Shown: one piece after another, positions 7,141 through 13,774 of the stretch
Layout of the letters: each line of letters opens with the position of its first letter
Position numbering within the stretch: the stretch's first letter is position 1
Assembly (NCBI GenBank): GCA_018883305.1
Contig: VEQI01000008.1
Span: 1 to 23,094 of the forward strand
Direction of reading: 5' to 3'
Length of the DNA: 23,094 nucleotides
Source of the DNA: Limnohabitans sp.
GTDB taxonomy: Bacteria > Pseudomonadota > Gammaproteobacteria > Burkholderiales > Burkholderiaceae_C
Translations under genes and position numbers: made by a program
The notes under the pieces: model-generated
Told to the model about the DNA's origin: nothing
What the model saw: the letters and a program-made list of their open reading frames with translations, nothing else
The model's database searches: none

Positions 7141-8169
7141 ATGAGCCACGCACGCGTTGTCCGCACAGACTTATGGATTGATCCGGTATTTGATGAGCGC
7201 CTGTCGCGTGAATCCGCCTTGCATCTGGACGTTTTTCCCACTCAAAACCCCACTGCAGCCTGGCCGCTGCTGTCTCAGGCGCATGTGTACCATGTGTCAG
7301 CCGCCAAGGACGAACTTCCCCTGGACTGGTTTGCACGTGCCGAGTTGATCGAGCGCTGCCCGCAACTGCTGTGCGTGTCATCCAGCGGCGCGGGTTACGA
7401 CACCGTGGACGTGGCCGCGTGCACGGCCGCCGGCATTGCCGTGGTGAACCAGTCGGGCGGCAACGCGCCCTCGGTGGCGGAACACACGCTGGGGCTGATG
7501 CTGGGAGTGTCGCGCCGCATGCTGGAAGGGGACCGCCGCATGCGCCGTGAAGTGGGTTACCCGCGTGAGGACGTCATGGGGCATGAAATCCGGGGCAAGA
7601 CCCTGGGCTTGGTGGGCATGGGCAACATCGGCTCGCGCGTGGCGGCCCTGGCGCACGCCTTTGGCATGCAGGTCATTGCCACCGACCCTTTTCTTTCGGA
7701 AGAAGAGATTGCTCGTCGTGGTGCACGGGCCGTGTCCTTTCAAGAATTGCTGGCGCAGTCGGACATCGTCTCGCTGCATTGCCCGCGCGACGCCAGCACC
7801 CTCAAGATGATGAACGCGGACACCTTTGCCAAGATGAAAGCCGGCGCACTGTTCATCACCACGGCGCGTGGCGGCATCCACGACGAAGCCGCGCTGGTCA
7901 ACGCCTTGCGTTCAGGTCATCTGGCCGGTGCGGGCATTGATGTGTGGGACCAGGAGCCCCCACCCATCGATCATCCGTTGCTGGCCATGGACAACGTGTT
8001 TGCCACCTTCCACACCGCCGGCGTGACCCACGAAGCCAGACGTAGCGTGGCCAGCATGTCCGCCGAACAAATCGTGCGCGTGATCCACGGCGAACGGCCA
8101 CCACGCCTCATCAACCCGGAAGTCTTGCCGCACTTTGAAAAACGTCGCGTCCAGCTACTGGGCCGCTGA
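7141..8169 (+). CDS. D-isomer-specific 2-hydroxyacid dehydrogenase, NAD(P)-dependent
   Basis: A 342-residue cytoplasmic enzyme of the SerA/LdhA/GyaR superfamily, which interconverts D-2-hydroxy acids and 2-oxo acids. The Rossmann motif LVGMGNIGSRV lies at residues 157-167, with an acidic Asp182 (ATDP) at the end of the second strand favouring NAD. The catalytic triad is visible: Arg243 (TTARGG), Glu272 (WDQEPPP) and His291 (FHTAGVTHEA). The substrate-binding loop VSSSGAGYDTVD is at 79-90. No ACT regulatory domain is present, so it is probably not a biosynthetic phosphoglycerate dehydrogenase. The frame is open back to 7081; ATG 7141 is chosen for family fit and the promoter position, although its Shine-Dalgarno is poor. 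The Bug receptor gene follows after 44 bases, suggesting that an imported hydroxy or oxo acid is its substrate. Confidence 0.9.
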   Translation: MSHARVVRTDLWIDPVFDERLSRESALHLDVFPTQNPTAAWPLLSQAHVYHVSAAKDELPLDWFARAELIERCPQLLCVSSSGAGYDTVDVAACTAAGIAVVNQSGGNAPSVAEHTLGLMLGVSRRMLEGDRRMRREVGYPREDVMGHEIRGKTLGLVGMGNIGSRVAALAHAFGMQVIATDPFLSEEEIARRGARAVSFQELLAQSDIVSLHCPRDASTLKMMNADTFAKMKAGALFITTARGGIHDEAALVNALRSGHLAGAGIDVWDQEPPPIDHPLLAMDNVFATFHTAGVTHEARRSVASMSAEQIVRVIHGERPPRLINPEVLPHFEKRRVQLLGR

Positions 8170-8213
8170 ATCAGGTGACACATCGATACAACAACGCACA
8201 GGAGACTTCCCCC

Positions 8214-9200
8214 ATGGTTCGCTTGCCCTCCCCCTTGCGCCGAGCACTGACGGCGTTGACATGGTTGGCGGCCACCGCTTTGGTGGCGCCCGCGCAAGCC
8301 GCGTACCCGGAGCAGCCCATCAAGGTGCTGGTGTCTTACGGCGCGGGCGGTGGCACTGACATCGTTGCGCGTTTGCTGGCGCCCTACATTGGCAAATACC
8401 TGTCCCCCAACGCCAGCGTGGTGGTGGTCAATCGCCCCGGTGCGGGTGGCGCCATTGGGTTTACGGAACTGGCGAAAGCGACGCCCGATGGTTACACACT
8501 GGGCTTCATCAACACGCCCAACTTTCTCACCATCCCTATCGAGCGCAAAACGGCCTTTCACTGGCAAGACTTCGATCTGCTGGGCAATATCGTGGATGAC
8601 CCCGGCAACTTCTCGGTGCATGCGGATAGCCCCTTCAAGTCTTTGTCGGAACTGGTGGCGTATGCCAAGTCACGCCCTGGCGAGGTGACTTACGGCTCCA
8701 CGGGCGTGGGCTCGGACGACCACCTCTCGGCGCTGATACTGGAGCGTGCAGCCGGCATCCAGATGACCCATGTGCCGTTCAAGGGCACCTCGGAAGTGCA
8801 TAACGCCGTGTTGAGCAAGCAAATCACAGTGGCCGCCATGAACATCGGTGAGGCGCTGCAATATGTCAAAGGTGGCAGCAAGATTCGCCAATTGGGTCAG
8901 ATGAGCGAGGCTCGCACCACACTGGCACCCCAGGTCCCGACCTTCAAAGAACAGGGCTACCCCATCATCATGGCCTCCTTGCGTGGCATGGCCGCCCCCA
9001 AGGGCCTGCCACCTGCGCTGCGCGAGCAACTGGTCAGCGCTGTGCAAAAGGCCGTGGCCGATCCGGAATTCCAGGCCAAGGCCGCCACGGTCTTTTCCCC
9101 CTTGCGCTACCTGCCACCGGCAGCGTACGGCGCCGAACTGAAAGAGGCCGAGGTTGGTTTCCAGCAGCTGTGGCAGGTGATGCCCTGGGGTGACAAGTAA
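8214..9200 (+). CDS. Bug-family (TctC-like) periplasmic solute-binding protein
   Basis: A 328-residue secreted receptor. The Sec signal peptide runs from MVRLPSPLRR through a hydrophobic core to APAQA, with cleavage before AYPEQP. The mature start YPEQPIKVLVSYGAGGGTD is the classic Bug/TctC beginning; the first binding loop is AGGGTDIVARLLAP, followed by NRPGAGGAIG and ATPDGYTLG. This family binds carboxylic acids and amides in the periplasm, often for a tripartite tricarboxylate transporter (TctAB), which is not in this window. The frame extends to GTG 8175, but CAGGAGA lies ten bases before ATG 8214, where the signal peptide begins. It is probably co-transcribed with the dehydrogenase upstream. 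Ligand unknown. Confidence 0.93.
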   Translation: MVRLPSPLRRALTALTWLAATALVAPAQAAYPEQPIKVLVSYGAGGGTDIVARLLAPYIGKYLSPNASVVVVNRPGAGGAIGFTELAKATPDGYTLGFINTPNFLTIPIERKTAFHWQDFDLLGNIVDDPGNFSVHADSPFKSLSELVAYAKSRPGEVTYGSTGVGSDDHLSALILERAAGIQMTHVPFKGTSEVHNAVLSKQITVAAMNIGEALQYVKGGSKIRQLGQMSEARTTLAPQVPTFKEQGYPIIMASLRGMAAPKGLPPALREQLVSAVQKAVADPEFQAKAATVFSPLRYLPPAAYGAELKEAEVGFQQLWQVMPWGDK

Positions 9201-9232
9201 GCCAACCCCGCCAAGATTGCGCCAAGACAAGA

Positions 9233-9250
9233 GGTCCATGAAAATGGACC
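9233..9250 (+). terminator. Hairpin after the Bug receptor gene
   Basis: GGTCCAT and ATGGACC form a perfect 7-base stem around a GAAA tetraloop, 32 bases after the receptor stop codon. There is no clear U-tract behind it, so it is a terminator or mRNA-end stabiliser candidate only. Confidence 0.4.
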
Positions 9251-9259
9251 CCTATGTGT

Positions 9260-9280
9260 TCATTTTCAGCTTGAAAATGA
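9260..9280. promoter_or_regulatory. Perfect 9-3-9 inverted repeat upstream of the LTXXQ gene
   Basis: Arms TCATTTTCA (9260-9268) and TGAAAATGA (9272-9280) flank GCT. A possible -35 TTGAAA (9271-9276) lies inside the right arm, with a weak -10 TACGAT (9293-9298) 16 bases further on. This geometry suggests an operator controlling the gene at 9324. The sequence does not match a regulator motif I can name. Confidence 0.45.
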
Positions 9281-9323
9281 GCCATAAAGCTATACGATGG
9301 TGTCATTGTTGCAGGAGTACCTC

Positions 9324-9839
9324 ATGACACCCCAACCTCGACTGACCTTACCCACCCTGCTGGCGAGTGCCAGCCTGTGGCTGTCCACCAGCCTGTTCGC
9401 TCAACCCATGATGGGGCCTGGTCACCCCATGGAGCCTGGAGGCAGTGGCTGGCGTCACCATGAGTCCATGCAAGCCGCCCATGAACAGCATCTGGCCAGC
9501 TTGAAAGCACAGCTCAAGCTGACCGATGCGCAGCAAGACGCCTGGCGCCAATTCACGCAATCACACCAGCCCCCTGCCCGCCCGGCACGCTCGACCGACC
9601 CGGCGGAGTGGGCCCGGCTGAAAACGCCTGAGCGACTGGACAAAATGCAAGCGCTGATGGAGGAGCACTACGCCGCGCGCAAAGCGCAGTGGCTCCAGCA
9701 TGCCGAAGCCACCCGCACGTTTTACGCGCAGCTCACCCCGGAGCAGCAACAGGTCTTTGACACGCAAACCTGGCATCGGCACGCTGCGGCACAACAGCCT
9801 CAAGCGCCCACGGCACCACGCAGACGCCCGATTGAGTGA
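9324..9839 (+). CDS. Periplasmic LTXXQ-motif (Spy/CpxP-like) protein
   Basis: A 171-residue secreted protein. The signal peptide covers about residues 1-26 (hydrophobic LTLPTLLASASLWLSTSLFA, cleavage before QPMMGPG). The mature protein starts with a Met/His/Gly/Pro-rich stretch, then predicted helices with two LTXXQ-type motifs, LTDAQQDAW and LTPEQQQVFD, typical of the Spy/CpxP/CnrX-like helical family. E. coli Spy is a periplasmic chaperone and CpxP an envelope-stress regulator; relatives sense metals. The C-terminus is Gln/Pro/Arg-rich. The frame reaches back to 9297, but CAGGAG eight bases before ATG 9324 sets the start. It is convergent with another small, Met-rich secreted protein, so both may serve envelope or metal stress; this is inference. 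Confidence 0.82.
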   Translation: MTPQPRLTLPTLLASASLWLSTSLFAQPMMGPGHPMEPGGSGWRHHESMQAAHEQHLASLKAQLKLTDAQQDAWRQFTQSHQPPARPARSTDPAEWARLKTPERLDKMQALMEEHYAARKAQWLQHAEATRTFYAQLTPEQQQVFDTQTWHRHAAAQQPQAPTAPRRRPIE

Positions 9840-9880
9840 ATCTCTGACACTGCCGCCCCATCCGTCCTGAAGACCCACCC

Positions 9881-9906
9881 TGCGCGCGGACCGAAACCCG
9901 CGCGCA
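9881..9906. terminator. Strong GC hairpin between convergent genes
   Basis: TGCGCGCGG (9881-9889) pairs perfectly with CCGCGCGCA (9898-9906) around an 8-base loop. The stem can be extended by CACCC/GGGTG across a two-base bulge. It lies between the stop codons of two convergent genes (9839 and 9914), so it probably ends or stabilises both transcripts. No long T-tract on either side. Confidence 0.6.
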
Positions 9907-9913
9907 CCGGGTG

Positions 9914-10297
9914 TCACTGGCTCATGTGCTGCTGCATCATTTGACGGCGTTGATGCATGTCCGAATTCATCATGGGCATGCCACGCATGTGCCCCGGTTG
10001 ATGCGCTGCCATCTGTCCGTGCATGGGACCGTGCATGGGTTGCTGCATACCTTGCATGCCATGCATGCCCTGCGCGCCCTGCATCTTTTGCTGCTGCTCG
10101 GTCATGATCTGCTGGCGTTCAGCATCCGTCTTGGCTGCAGCCATTTTCTGCTGCATCGCCTGACGCTGCGCCTGCCAGTCAGTCACACGGGCCGGTTGGT
10201 TGGCTGATGGGCTTTCAACCTGGGCTGTCTGCGCCCCGGACATCAATTGAAATCCGGACAGCACCACCAGTAACGCCACGGGAATGTATTTTTTCAT
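9914..10297 (-). CDS. Secreted Met/Gln/His-rich small protein, possible metal binder
   Basis: A 127-residue protein. The signal peptide (MKKYIPVALLVVLSGFQLMSGA, cleavage near AQTAQ) is followed by a Gln/Ala/Lys helix-prone part. The C-terminal half is very rich in methionine and histidine (GMHGMQGMQQPMHGPMHGQM, then GHMRGMPMM and RQMMQQHM). About 18 of some 105 mature residues are Met. M-x-x-M and M-x-M-like spacing is known from copper(I)-binding periplasmic proteins, but no named family is recognised. The frame extends five codons upstream to 10312; ATG 10297 is chosen because GGAG lies seven bases before it and it begins a standard signal peptide. Low-complexity composition could also reflect a chaperone-like or structural role. 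Confidence 0.75.
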   Translation of the reverse strand: MKKYIPVALLVVLSGFQLMSGAQTAQVESPSANQPARVTDWQAQRQAMQQKMAAAKTDAERQQIMTEQQQKMQGAQGMHGMQGMQQPMHGPMHGQMAAHQPGHMRGMPMMNSDMHQRRQMMQQHMSQ

Positions 10298-10466
10298 TTC
10301 AAACTCCAACAAGGTAGAAGACCACTCACCTCAGGCGCAACACCTTGCCGATGTCACGCCAACCCCACCCGCTTGCCTGACTTCATCGCAACGCGCATCC
10401 TTGCGTTGGCGGCTGAAGAAAGGCCTGCTGGCTTGAGAATGAGTATCCGCCTGAACCTGCTTTAGC

Positions 10467-10486
10467 CGTATGATCACAGTCATACG
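10467..10486. promoter_or_regulatory. Perfect inverted repeat upstream of the hydroxy-acid oxidase gene
   Basis: CGTATGA (10467-10473) and TCATACG (10480-10486) are perfect 7-base arms around TCACAG. It also contains a T-N11-A type core as used by LysR regulators, but the palindrome alone does not identify the regulator. It ends 36 bases before ATG 10523, a sensible operator position for that start. Confidence 0.48.
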
Positions 10487-10522
10487 TTGAGACAGCTTTC
10501 CCCACGCATCCCCGCAACACCG

Positions 10523-11770
10523 ATGACGCCACCGCGACGACTACAGGATTACCCGATTGCCAGCCACACCGTGCCCCTGAAGGGCAAGGCCACCGAATGG
10601 CAGGTGCCTTCCAGATTGCGTGATGTGCTGTCCCTGGATGACTTTGAAATTGCCGCACGTCGCCACTTGCCCTCGCCCATCTTTGCCTACATCAGTGGCG
10701 GTTGCGAAACCAATCGCTCGCTGCGCGGCAATGTCGACGCTTTTGCTGACTATGAATGGGTCACCCGCGTGTTCGTCAACACCTCCGCGCGCAGCCTGGA
10801 CACGCCATTGTTTGGTCACACCTGGGCCGCGCCCATCGGGATTGCGCCCATGGGCATCAGCGCGCTTTCGGCTTATCGGGGCGACCTGATCCAGACCCAG
10901 GCGGCAGCCCAGGCCAATATTCCCGCCATCATGAGCGGCAGTTCCCTCATCCGCCTGGAAGACGTGGCCAAGGCCAATCCTCAGGCCTGGTTTCAGGCGT
11001 ACGTTCCTGGCGATTCGGCCAAAATCGCCGCCTTGCTGGATCGGGTGGCAGCGGCGGGCTTCGGCACCCTGGTGGTCACGGCCGATGTGCCCACGTCCGG
11101 CAATCGCGAAAACAATGTGCGCGCCGGATTCTCCACGCCCCTGCGCCCTGATCTGCGACTGGCCTGGGAGGGACTCACCCATCCCCGATGGCTATTGGGC
11201 ACCGCCTTGCGAACCCTGCTGTCCCACGGCATGCCGCATTTTGAAAACTCGCAAGCCCAGCGTGGTGCTCCCATCCTGGCGCGGCACGTGATGCGGGAGT
11301 TCGGCGCACGGGATCATTTGCACTGGGGACATGTTGACCAGATCCGTCAACAATGGCGTGGCCGACTGGTGCTCAAAGGCATCTTGTCCCCCGAGGACGC
11401 GGTGCTGGCCCGTGAACACGGTGCCGACGGCATCATCATCTCCAACCATGGGGGACGGCAATTGGACGGCGCCATCGCCCCGCTCCGAGCCTTGCCCGCC
11501 ATTGTCAAGGCCATGGGTCCGGATTACCCCGTGATGATCGACGGCGGCTATCGACGCGGCAGTGACGTGTTGATGGCCATGGCACTGGGTGCCAAATTCG
11601 TGTTCATCGCCCGCCCGTTCAATTACGCTGGCGCGGTGGGCGGACAGGCCGGCATCACCCATGCGCTGGGGATTCTGGCCACCGAAATGGCACGAAACAT
11701 GGCGATGCTAGGCGTTCTGAACCCAAGCGAGCTGGGGCCACAGGCCCTTCGACGTCGGAGTGACCTCTGA
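10523..11770 (+). CDS. FMN-dependent alpha-hydroxy-acid oxidase/dehydrogenase (LldD/glycolate oxidase family)
   Basis: A 415-residue TIM-barrel flavoenzyme that oxidises L-2-hydroxy acids (lactate, glycolate, mandelate and similar) to 2-oxo acids. Hallmarks: FAYISGG with Tyr57, PIGIAPMGIS (104-113), FQAYVPGD with Tyr160, VLKGILSPEDA with the flavin-binding Lys285, ISNHGGRQLDGA with the catalytic base His309 and substrate-binding Arg312, and MIDGGYRRGSDV followed by ALGAKFVFIARP for FMN phosphate. The frame is open to TTG 10487, but that codon directly abuts the palindrome and lacks a ribosome site. ATG 10523 is preferred, though its Shine-Dalgarno is also weak. There is no clear partner gene, so the substrate is unknown; the neighbouring D-hydroxyacid dehydrogenase hints at a shared 2-hydroxy/2-oxo acid theme. 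Confidence 0.9.
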   Translation: MTPPRRLQDYPIASHTVPLKGKATEWQVPSRLRDVLSLDDFEIAARRHLPSPIFAYISGGCETNRSLRGNVDAFADYEWVTRVFVNTSARSLDTPLFGHTWAAPIGIAPMGISALSAYRGDLIQTQAAAQANIPAIMSGSSLIRLEDVAKANPQAWFQAYVPGDSAKIAALLDRVAAAGFGTLVVTADVPTSGNRENNVRAGFSTPLRPDLRLAWEGLTHPRWLLGTALRTLLSHGMPHFENSQAQRGAPILARHVMREFGARDHLHWGHVDQIRQQWRGRLVLKGILSPEDAVLAREHGADGIIISNHGGRQLDGAIAPLRALPAIVKAMGPDYPVMIDGGYRRGSDVLMAMALGAKFVFIARPFNYAGAVGGQAGITHALGILATEMARNMAMLGVLNPSELGPQALRRRSDL

Positions 11771-11802
11771 CAGCACGCCCCGGCTGTGTGTCGCGGCTGA
11801 GT

Positions 11803-12219
11803 TCACACCAACCAGTGCGGGTTCCAGACCACTTCCCACAAATGCCCATCGGGATCTTGAAAATAACCGGCATAGCCGCCCCAGAAAGTATCTTGTGACG
11901 GCTTGACGATGCAGGCCCCGGCAGCGGCGGCAGTGGCCATCACCGCGTCAACTTCCGCTTTGGAGGCCACGTTGTGGCCCAGTGACAACTCGGTGGAACT
12001 GGCGGGGCCCAAAGGGAGTCCCGTGTCATGTGCCAGGCTTTGACGAGGCCAGAGTGCCAACCGCAACCCGGGCTGCAGATCAATGAACACCACCGCGCCG
12101 TGCGCAAATTCGGTGCCGATGATGCCTTCCGTGGCAAAGCCCAAACCGTCGCGATAAAAGCGCAATGAGGCGTCCAGATCCTGAACGCCCAGCGTGATGA
12201 CCGTGACCCGCGGCTTCAC
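11803..12219 (-). CDS. Single-domain VOC (glyoxalase/bleomycin-resistance fold) protein
   Basis: A 138-residue protein with two beta-alpha-beta-beta-beta modules: VITLGVQDLDASLRFYRDGL (about residues 7-26) and, near the end, GYFQDPDGHLWEVVWNPHW. Such stand-alone VOC proteins include glyoxalases, fosfomycin/bleomycin resistance proteins and dioxygenase relatives. The first strand has Thr where active metalloenzymes of the fold carry the first His, so a full metal site is doubtful. It begins with GTG (12219), preceded by GAGGA at a good distance. It is convergent with the hydroxy-acid oxidase and on the same strand as the IclR gene about 80 bases upstream. Function unknown. Confidence 0.83.
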   Translation of the reverse strand: MKPRVTVITLGVQDLDASLRFYRDGLGFATEGIIGTEFAHGAVVFIDLQPGLRLALWPRQSLAHDTGLPLGPASSTELSLGHNVASKAEVDAVMATAAAAGACIVKPSQDTFWGGYAGYFQDPDGHLWEVVWNPHWLV

Positions 12220-12295
12220 GCGGCTGTCCTCTGCCGGTGCATGTTGTGAAGGGGCTTGACGTGCATGGTGGGCATATTAACCGCACCCGCCATCC

Positions 12296-13102
12296 TCACA
12301 CGTCGGAAGCGTAACGCGCCCACTGCTGACCTCGCAAGGCTTTTTCAATGGCGCGCGTGGCCGCCAGCAGGTGCTGACGATGCTGCGACATGCGTGACTC
12401 CGTCATGCGTGCATTGACACCCGCCACCGTCACCGCCCCCAGCACTTGCCCCAGACTGTCTTTGAAACTTCGGCCCATGGCGGTCACGCCCGGGGTGATG
12501 CGGTTGCGGATCACCGCGTCGTGCGCCAGACGTGCACGGGCCATGGACTCGCGCAATTCCTGCGGGGCAAACCGCCACTCGGACTCAATCTGGCCCATCA
12601 CACGGCTGAACACGTCCTCACGCTCATCATCGTCCAGGGTGGCGAGGATGGCCAGCCCACCCGCACCCAAACCCAGTGGACGACGACTCCCCACCTGCAA
12701 GGTCAACACCCGCACGGCGGAAGGGCCAGGCACCAAGTCGATGCACACTGCCTCCAGGCCGCTGCGTTGCACCAGATAAACCGTCTCGGCCGTATCCGTT
12801 GCCAGTTTCTCCATGGCGGGCCGGCACACCTGGCGCACATCGAATTGCTGCGCAGCGGACAACCCCAATTCATAGGCCAGCGGTCCAATGGCATAACGAC
12901 GGGAAGCATCGAGCTGAACCGCCAACCGTTGGCGAACCAGTTGCGCCAGCAACCGATGCACCGTGCTGTTGGGCAGCCCGGTGATGTCGGACATGGCGGT
13001 CAGCGCCATGCCCCGCCGTCCGGCCGTGGCCATCAGGCGTAGCAAGGCTGCGCCGCGAGCAATCGGCCCTTCATGGTCCAGAGGGAGAGGCGCCAGGGAC
13101 AT
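12296..13102 (-). CDS. IclR-family transcriptional regulator
   Basis: A 268-residue regulator with an N-terminal winged helix-turn-helix (about residues 15-75: RGAALLRLMATAGRRGMALT, then GLPNSTVHRLLAQLV as recognition helix, then RRYAIGPLAYELG). The C-terminal IclR effector domain includes VYLVQRSGLEAVCIDL, the glycine-rich LGLGAGGLAIL, and RITPGVTAMG. IclR proteins typically control a divergent catabolic operon in response to a pathway metabolite; here the operon starting at 13206 is the obvious target. The frame is open to ATG 13180, which has a GAGG upstream. ATG 13102 is preferred because it gives the usual short tail before the HTH and lies downstream of a TATAAT box. No Shine-Dalgarno is visible for it, so the start is uncertain. 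Confidence 0.9.
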   Translation of the reverse strand: MSLAPLPLDHEGPIARGAALLRLMATAGRRGMALTAMSDITGLPNSTVHRLLAQLVRQRLAVQLDASRRYAIGPLAYELGLSAAQQFDVRQVCRPAMEKLATDTAETVYLVQRSGLEAVCIDLVPGPSAVRVLTLQVGSRRPLGLGAGGLAILATLDDDEREDVFSRVMGQIESEWRFAPQELRESMARARLAHDAVIRNRITPGVTAMGRSFKDSLGQVLGAVTVAGVNARMTESRMSQHRQHLLAATRAIEKALRGQQWARYASDV

Positions 13103-13106
13103 GCCA

Positions 13107-13142
13107 ATGATTTCAAATGATTTCCGTTGAATGGAAATTATA
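13107..13142. promoter_or_regulatory. Divergent control region: repeats and -10 box of the IclR gene
   Basis: Three overlapping signals lie in the 103-base divergent gap. ATGATTTC occurs twice (13107-13114, 13117-13124) with a 10-base period. ATTTCC (13120-13125) and GGAAAT (13133-13138) form an inverted repeat with a 7-base spacer. A perfect TATAAT reads leftward at 13142-13137, a good -10 for the regulator gene, though no -35 is clear. Combined direct and inverted repeats resemble operators of PcaU/PobR-type IclR proteins; identity of the binding protein is inferred. Confidence 0.5.
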
Positions 13143-13205
13143 GAGACGGTGCTTGCACGCCGCCTGAATAATGGCAACATTGTTTGACACCCTCAGGAGA
13201 TCACC

Positions 13206-13763
13206 ATGTTGTGTAAAAAACTGCATCACGCCGCCTTCCGCTGCAAGGACGCGGCCGAGACCGTCAAGTTCTATACCGACGTGCTGGGCCTGAAGTTCAC
13301 CCATGCCATGGGGGAAGACCATGTGCCCTCCACCGGCAAGTACAGCCCGCACGTGCACATCTTTTTCGAGATGGAAGACGGCAGCAACATCGCCTTCTTT
13401 GAATGCCCGCAAGACCCAGGCGAACCCTCGGGACGTGATCCGCAAACGCCCGGCTGGATCCAGCACTTTGCGTTTGAAGTGGCCGACATGGACACGCTGC
13501 TAAAAGCCAAACAAGACCTGGAGGCAAAAGGCCTGAGCGTGGTGGGTCCCACCAACCACGACGACTTCATCACCTCCATTTATTTCTTCGACCCCTCGGG
13601 CCACCGGCTGGAGCTGACCACTCGGACCTGTCTTGACCCGGTTCGTTTGAAAGCCTTTGAAGATGAAGCACCCCAGGTGTTGAACCTGTGGAACCAGACC
13701 CATGACTGGTCTCAGCGCGAGAAGGTCTTTGGTGCCAAGACCGGCTACGTTCGCCAGCCCTGA
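13206..13763 (+). CDS. VOC-family metalloprotein, possible extradiol-type dioxygenase
   Basis: A 185-residue VOC-fold protein with a complete set of candidate metal ligands: His8 (LHHAAFRCKD), Glu66 (IAFFECP), His87 (WIQHFAFEV) and Glu136 (GHRLELTT), the pattern of active glyoxalase I/extradiol-dioxygenase relatives. FYTDVLGLKF and YFFDPSGHRLEL are typical of the two modules. It is the first gene of the operon opposite the IclR regulator, with CAGGAG six bases before the ATG. The flavin hydroxylase gene starts 11 bases after its stop. In such a context ring cleavage of a hydroxylated aromatic, or isomerisation of a pathway intermediate, is plausible. The last 40 residues (KAFEDEAPQVLNLW...) are an extension whose role is unclear. 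Fold certain; reaction inferred. Confidence 0.85.
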   Translation: MLCKKLHHAAFRCKDAAETVKFYTDVLGLKFTHAMGEDHVPSTGKYSPHVHIFFEMEDGSNIAFFECPQDPGEPSGRDPQTPGWIQHFAFEVADMDTLLKAKQDLEAKGLSVVGPTNHDDFITSIYFFDPSGHRLELTTRTCLDPVRLKAFEDEAPQVLNLWNQTHDWSQREKVFGAKTGYVRQP

Positions 13764-13774
13764 GGACGTCACGA

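Noticed and set aside
6329..7381. A 350-codon minus-strand frame opposite kynA
   Set aside because: Antisense to well-conserved tryptophan dioxygenase and the start of the dehydrogenase gene; no family features.
10433..10446. Fur-box-like sequence upstream of the hydroxy-acid oxidase
   Set aside because: Only about two degenerate hexamers resemble the Fur repeat, and neither neighbour is an obvious iron-regulated gene; kept only as part of the repeated-motif observation.
11770..11787. Possible terminator hairpin between the hydroxy-acid oxidase and the VOC gene
   Set aside because: Only a 5-base stem (ACAGC/GCTGT) with an 8-base loop and no T-tract; not convincing.
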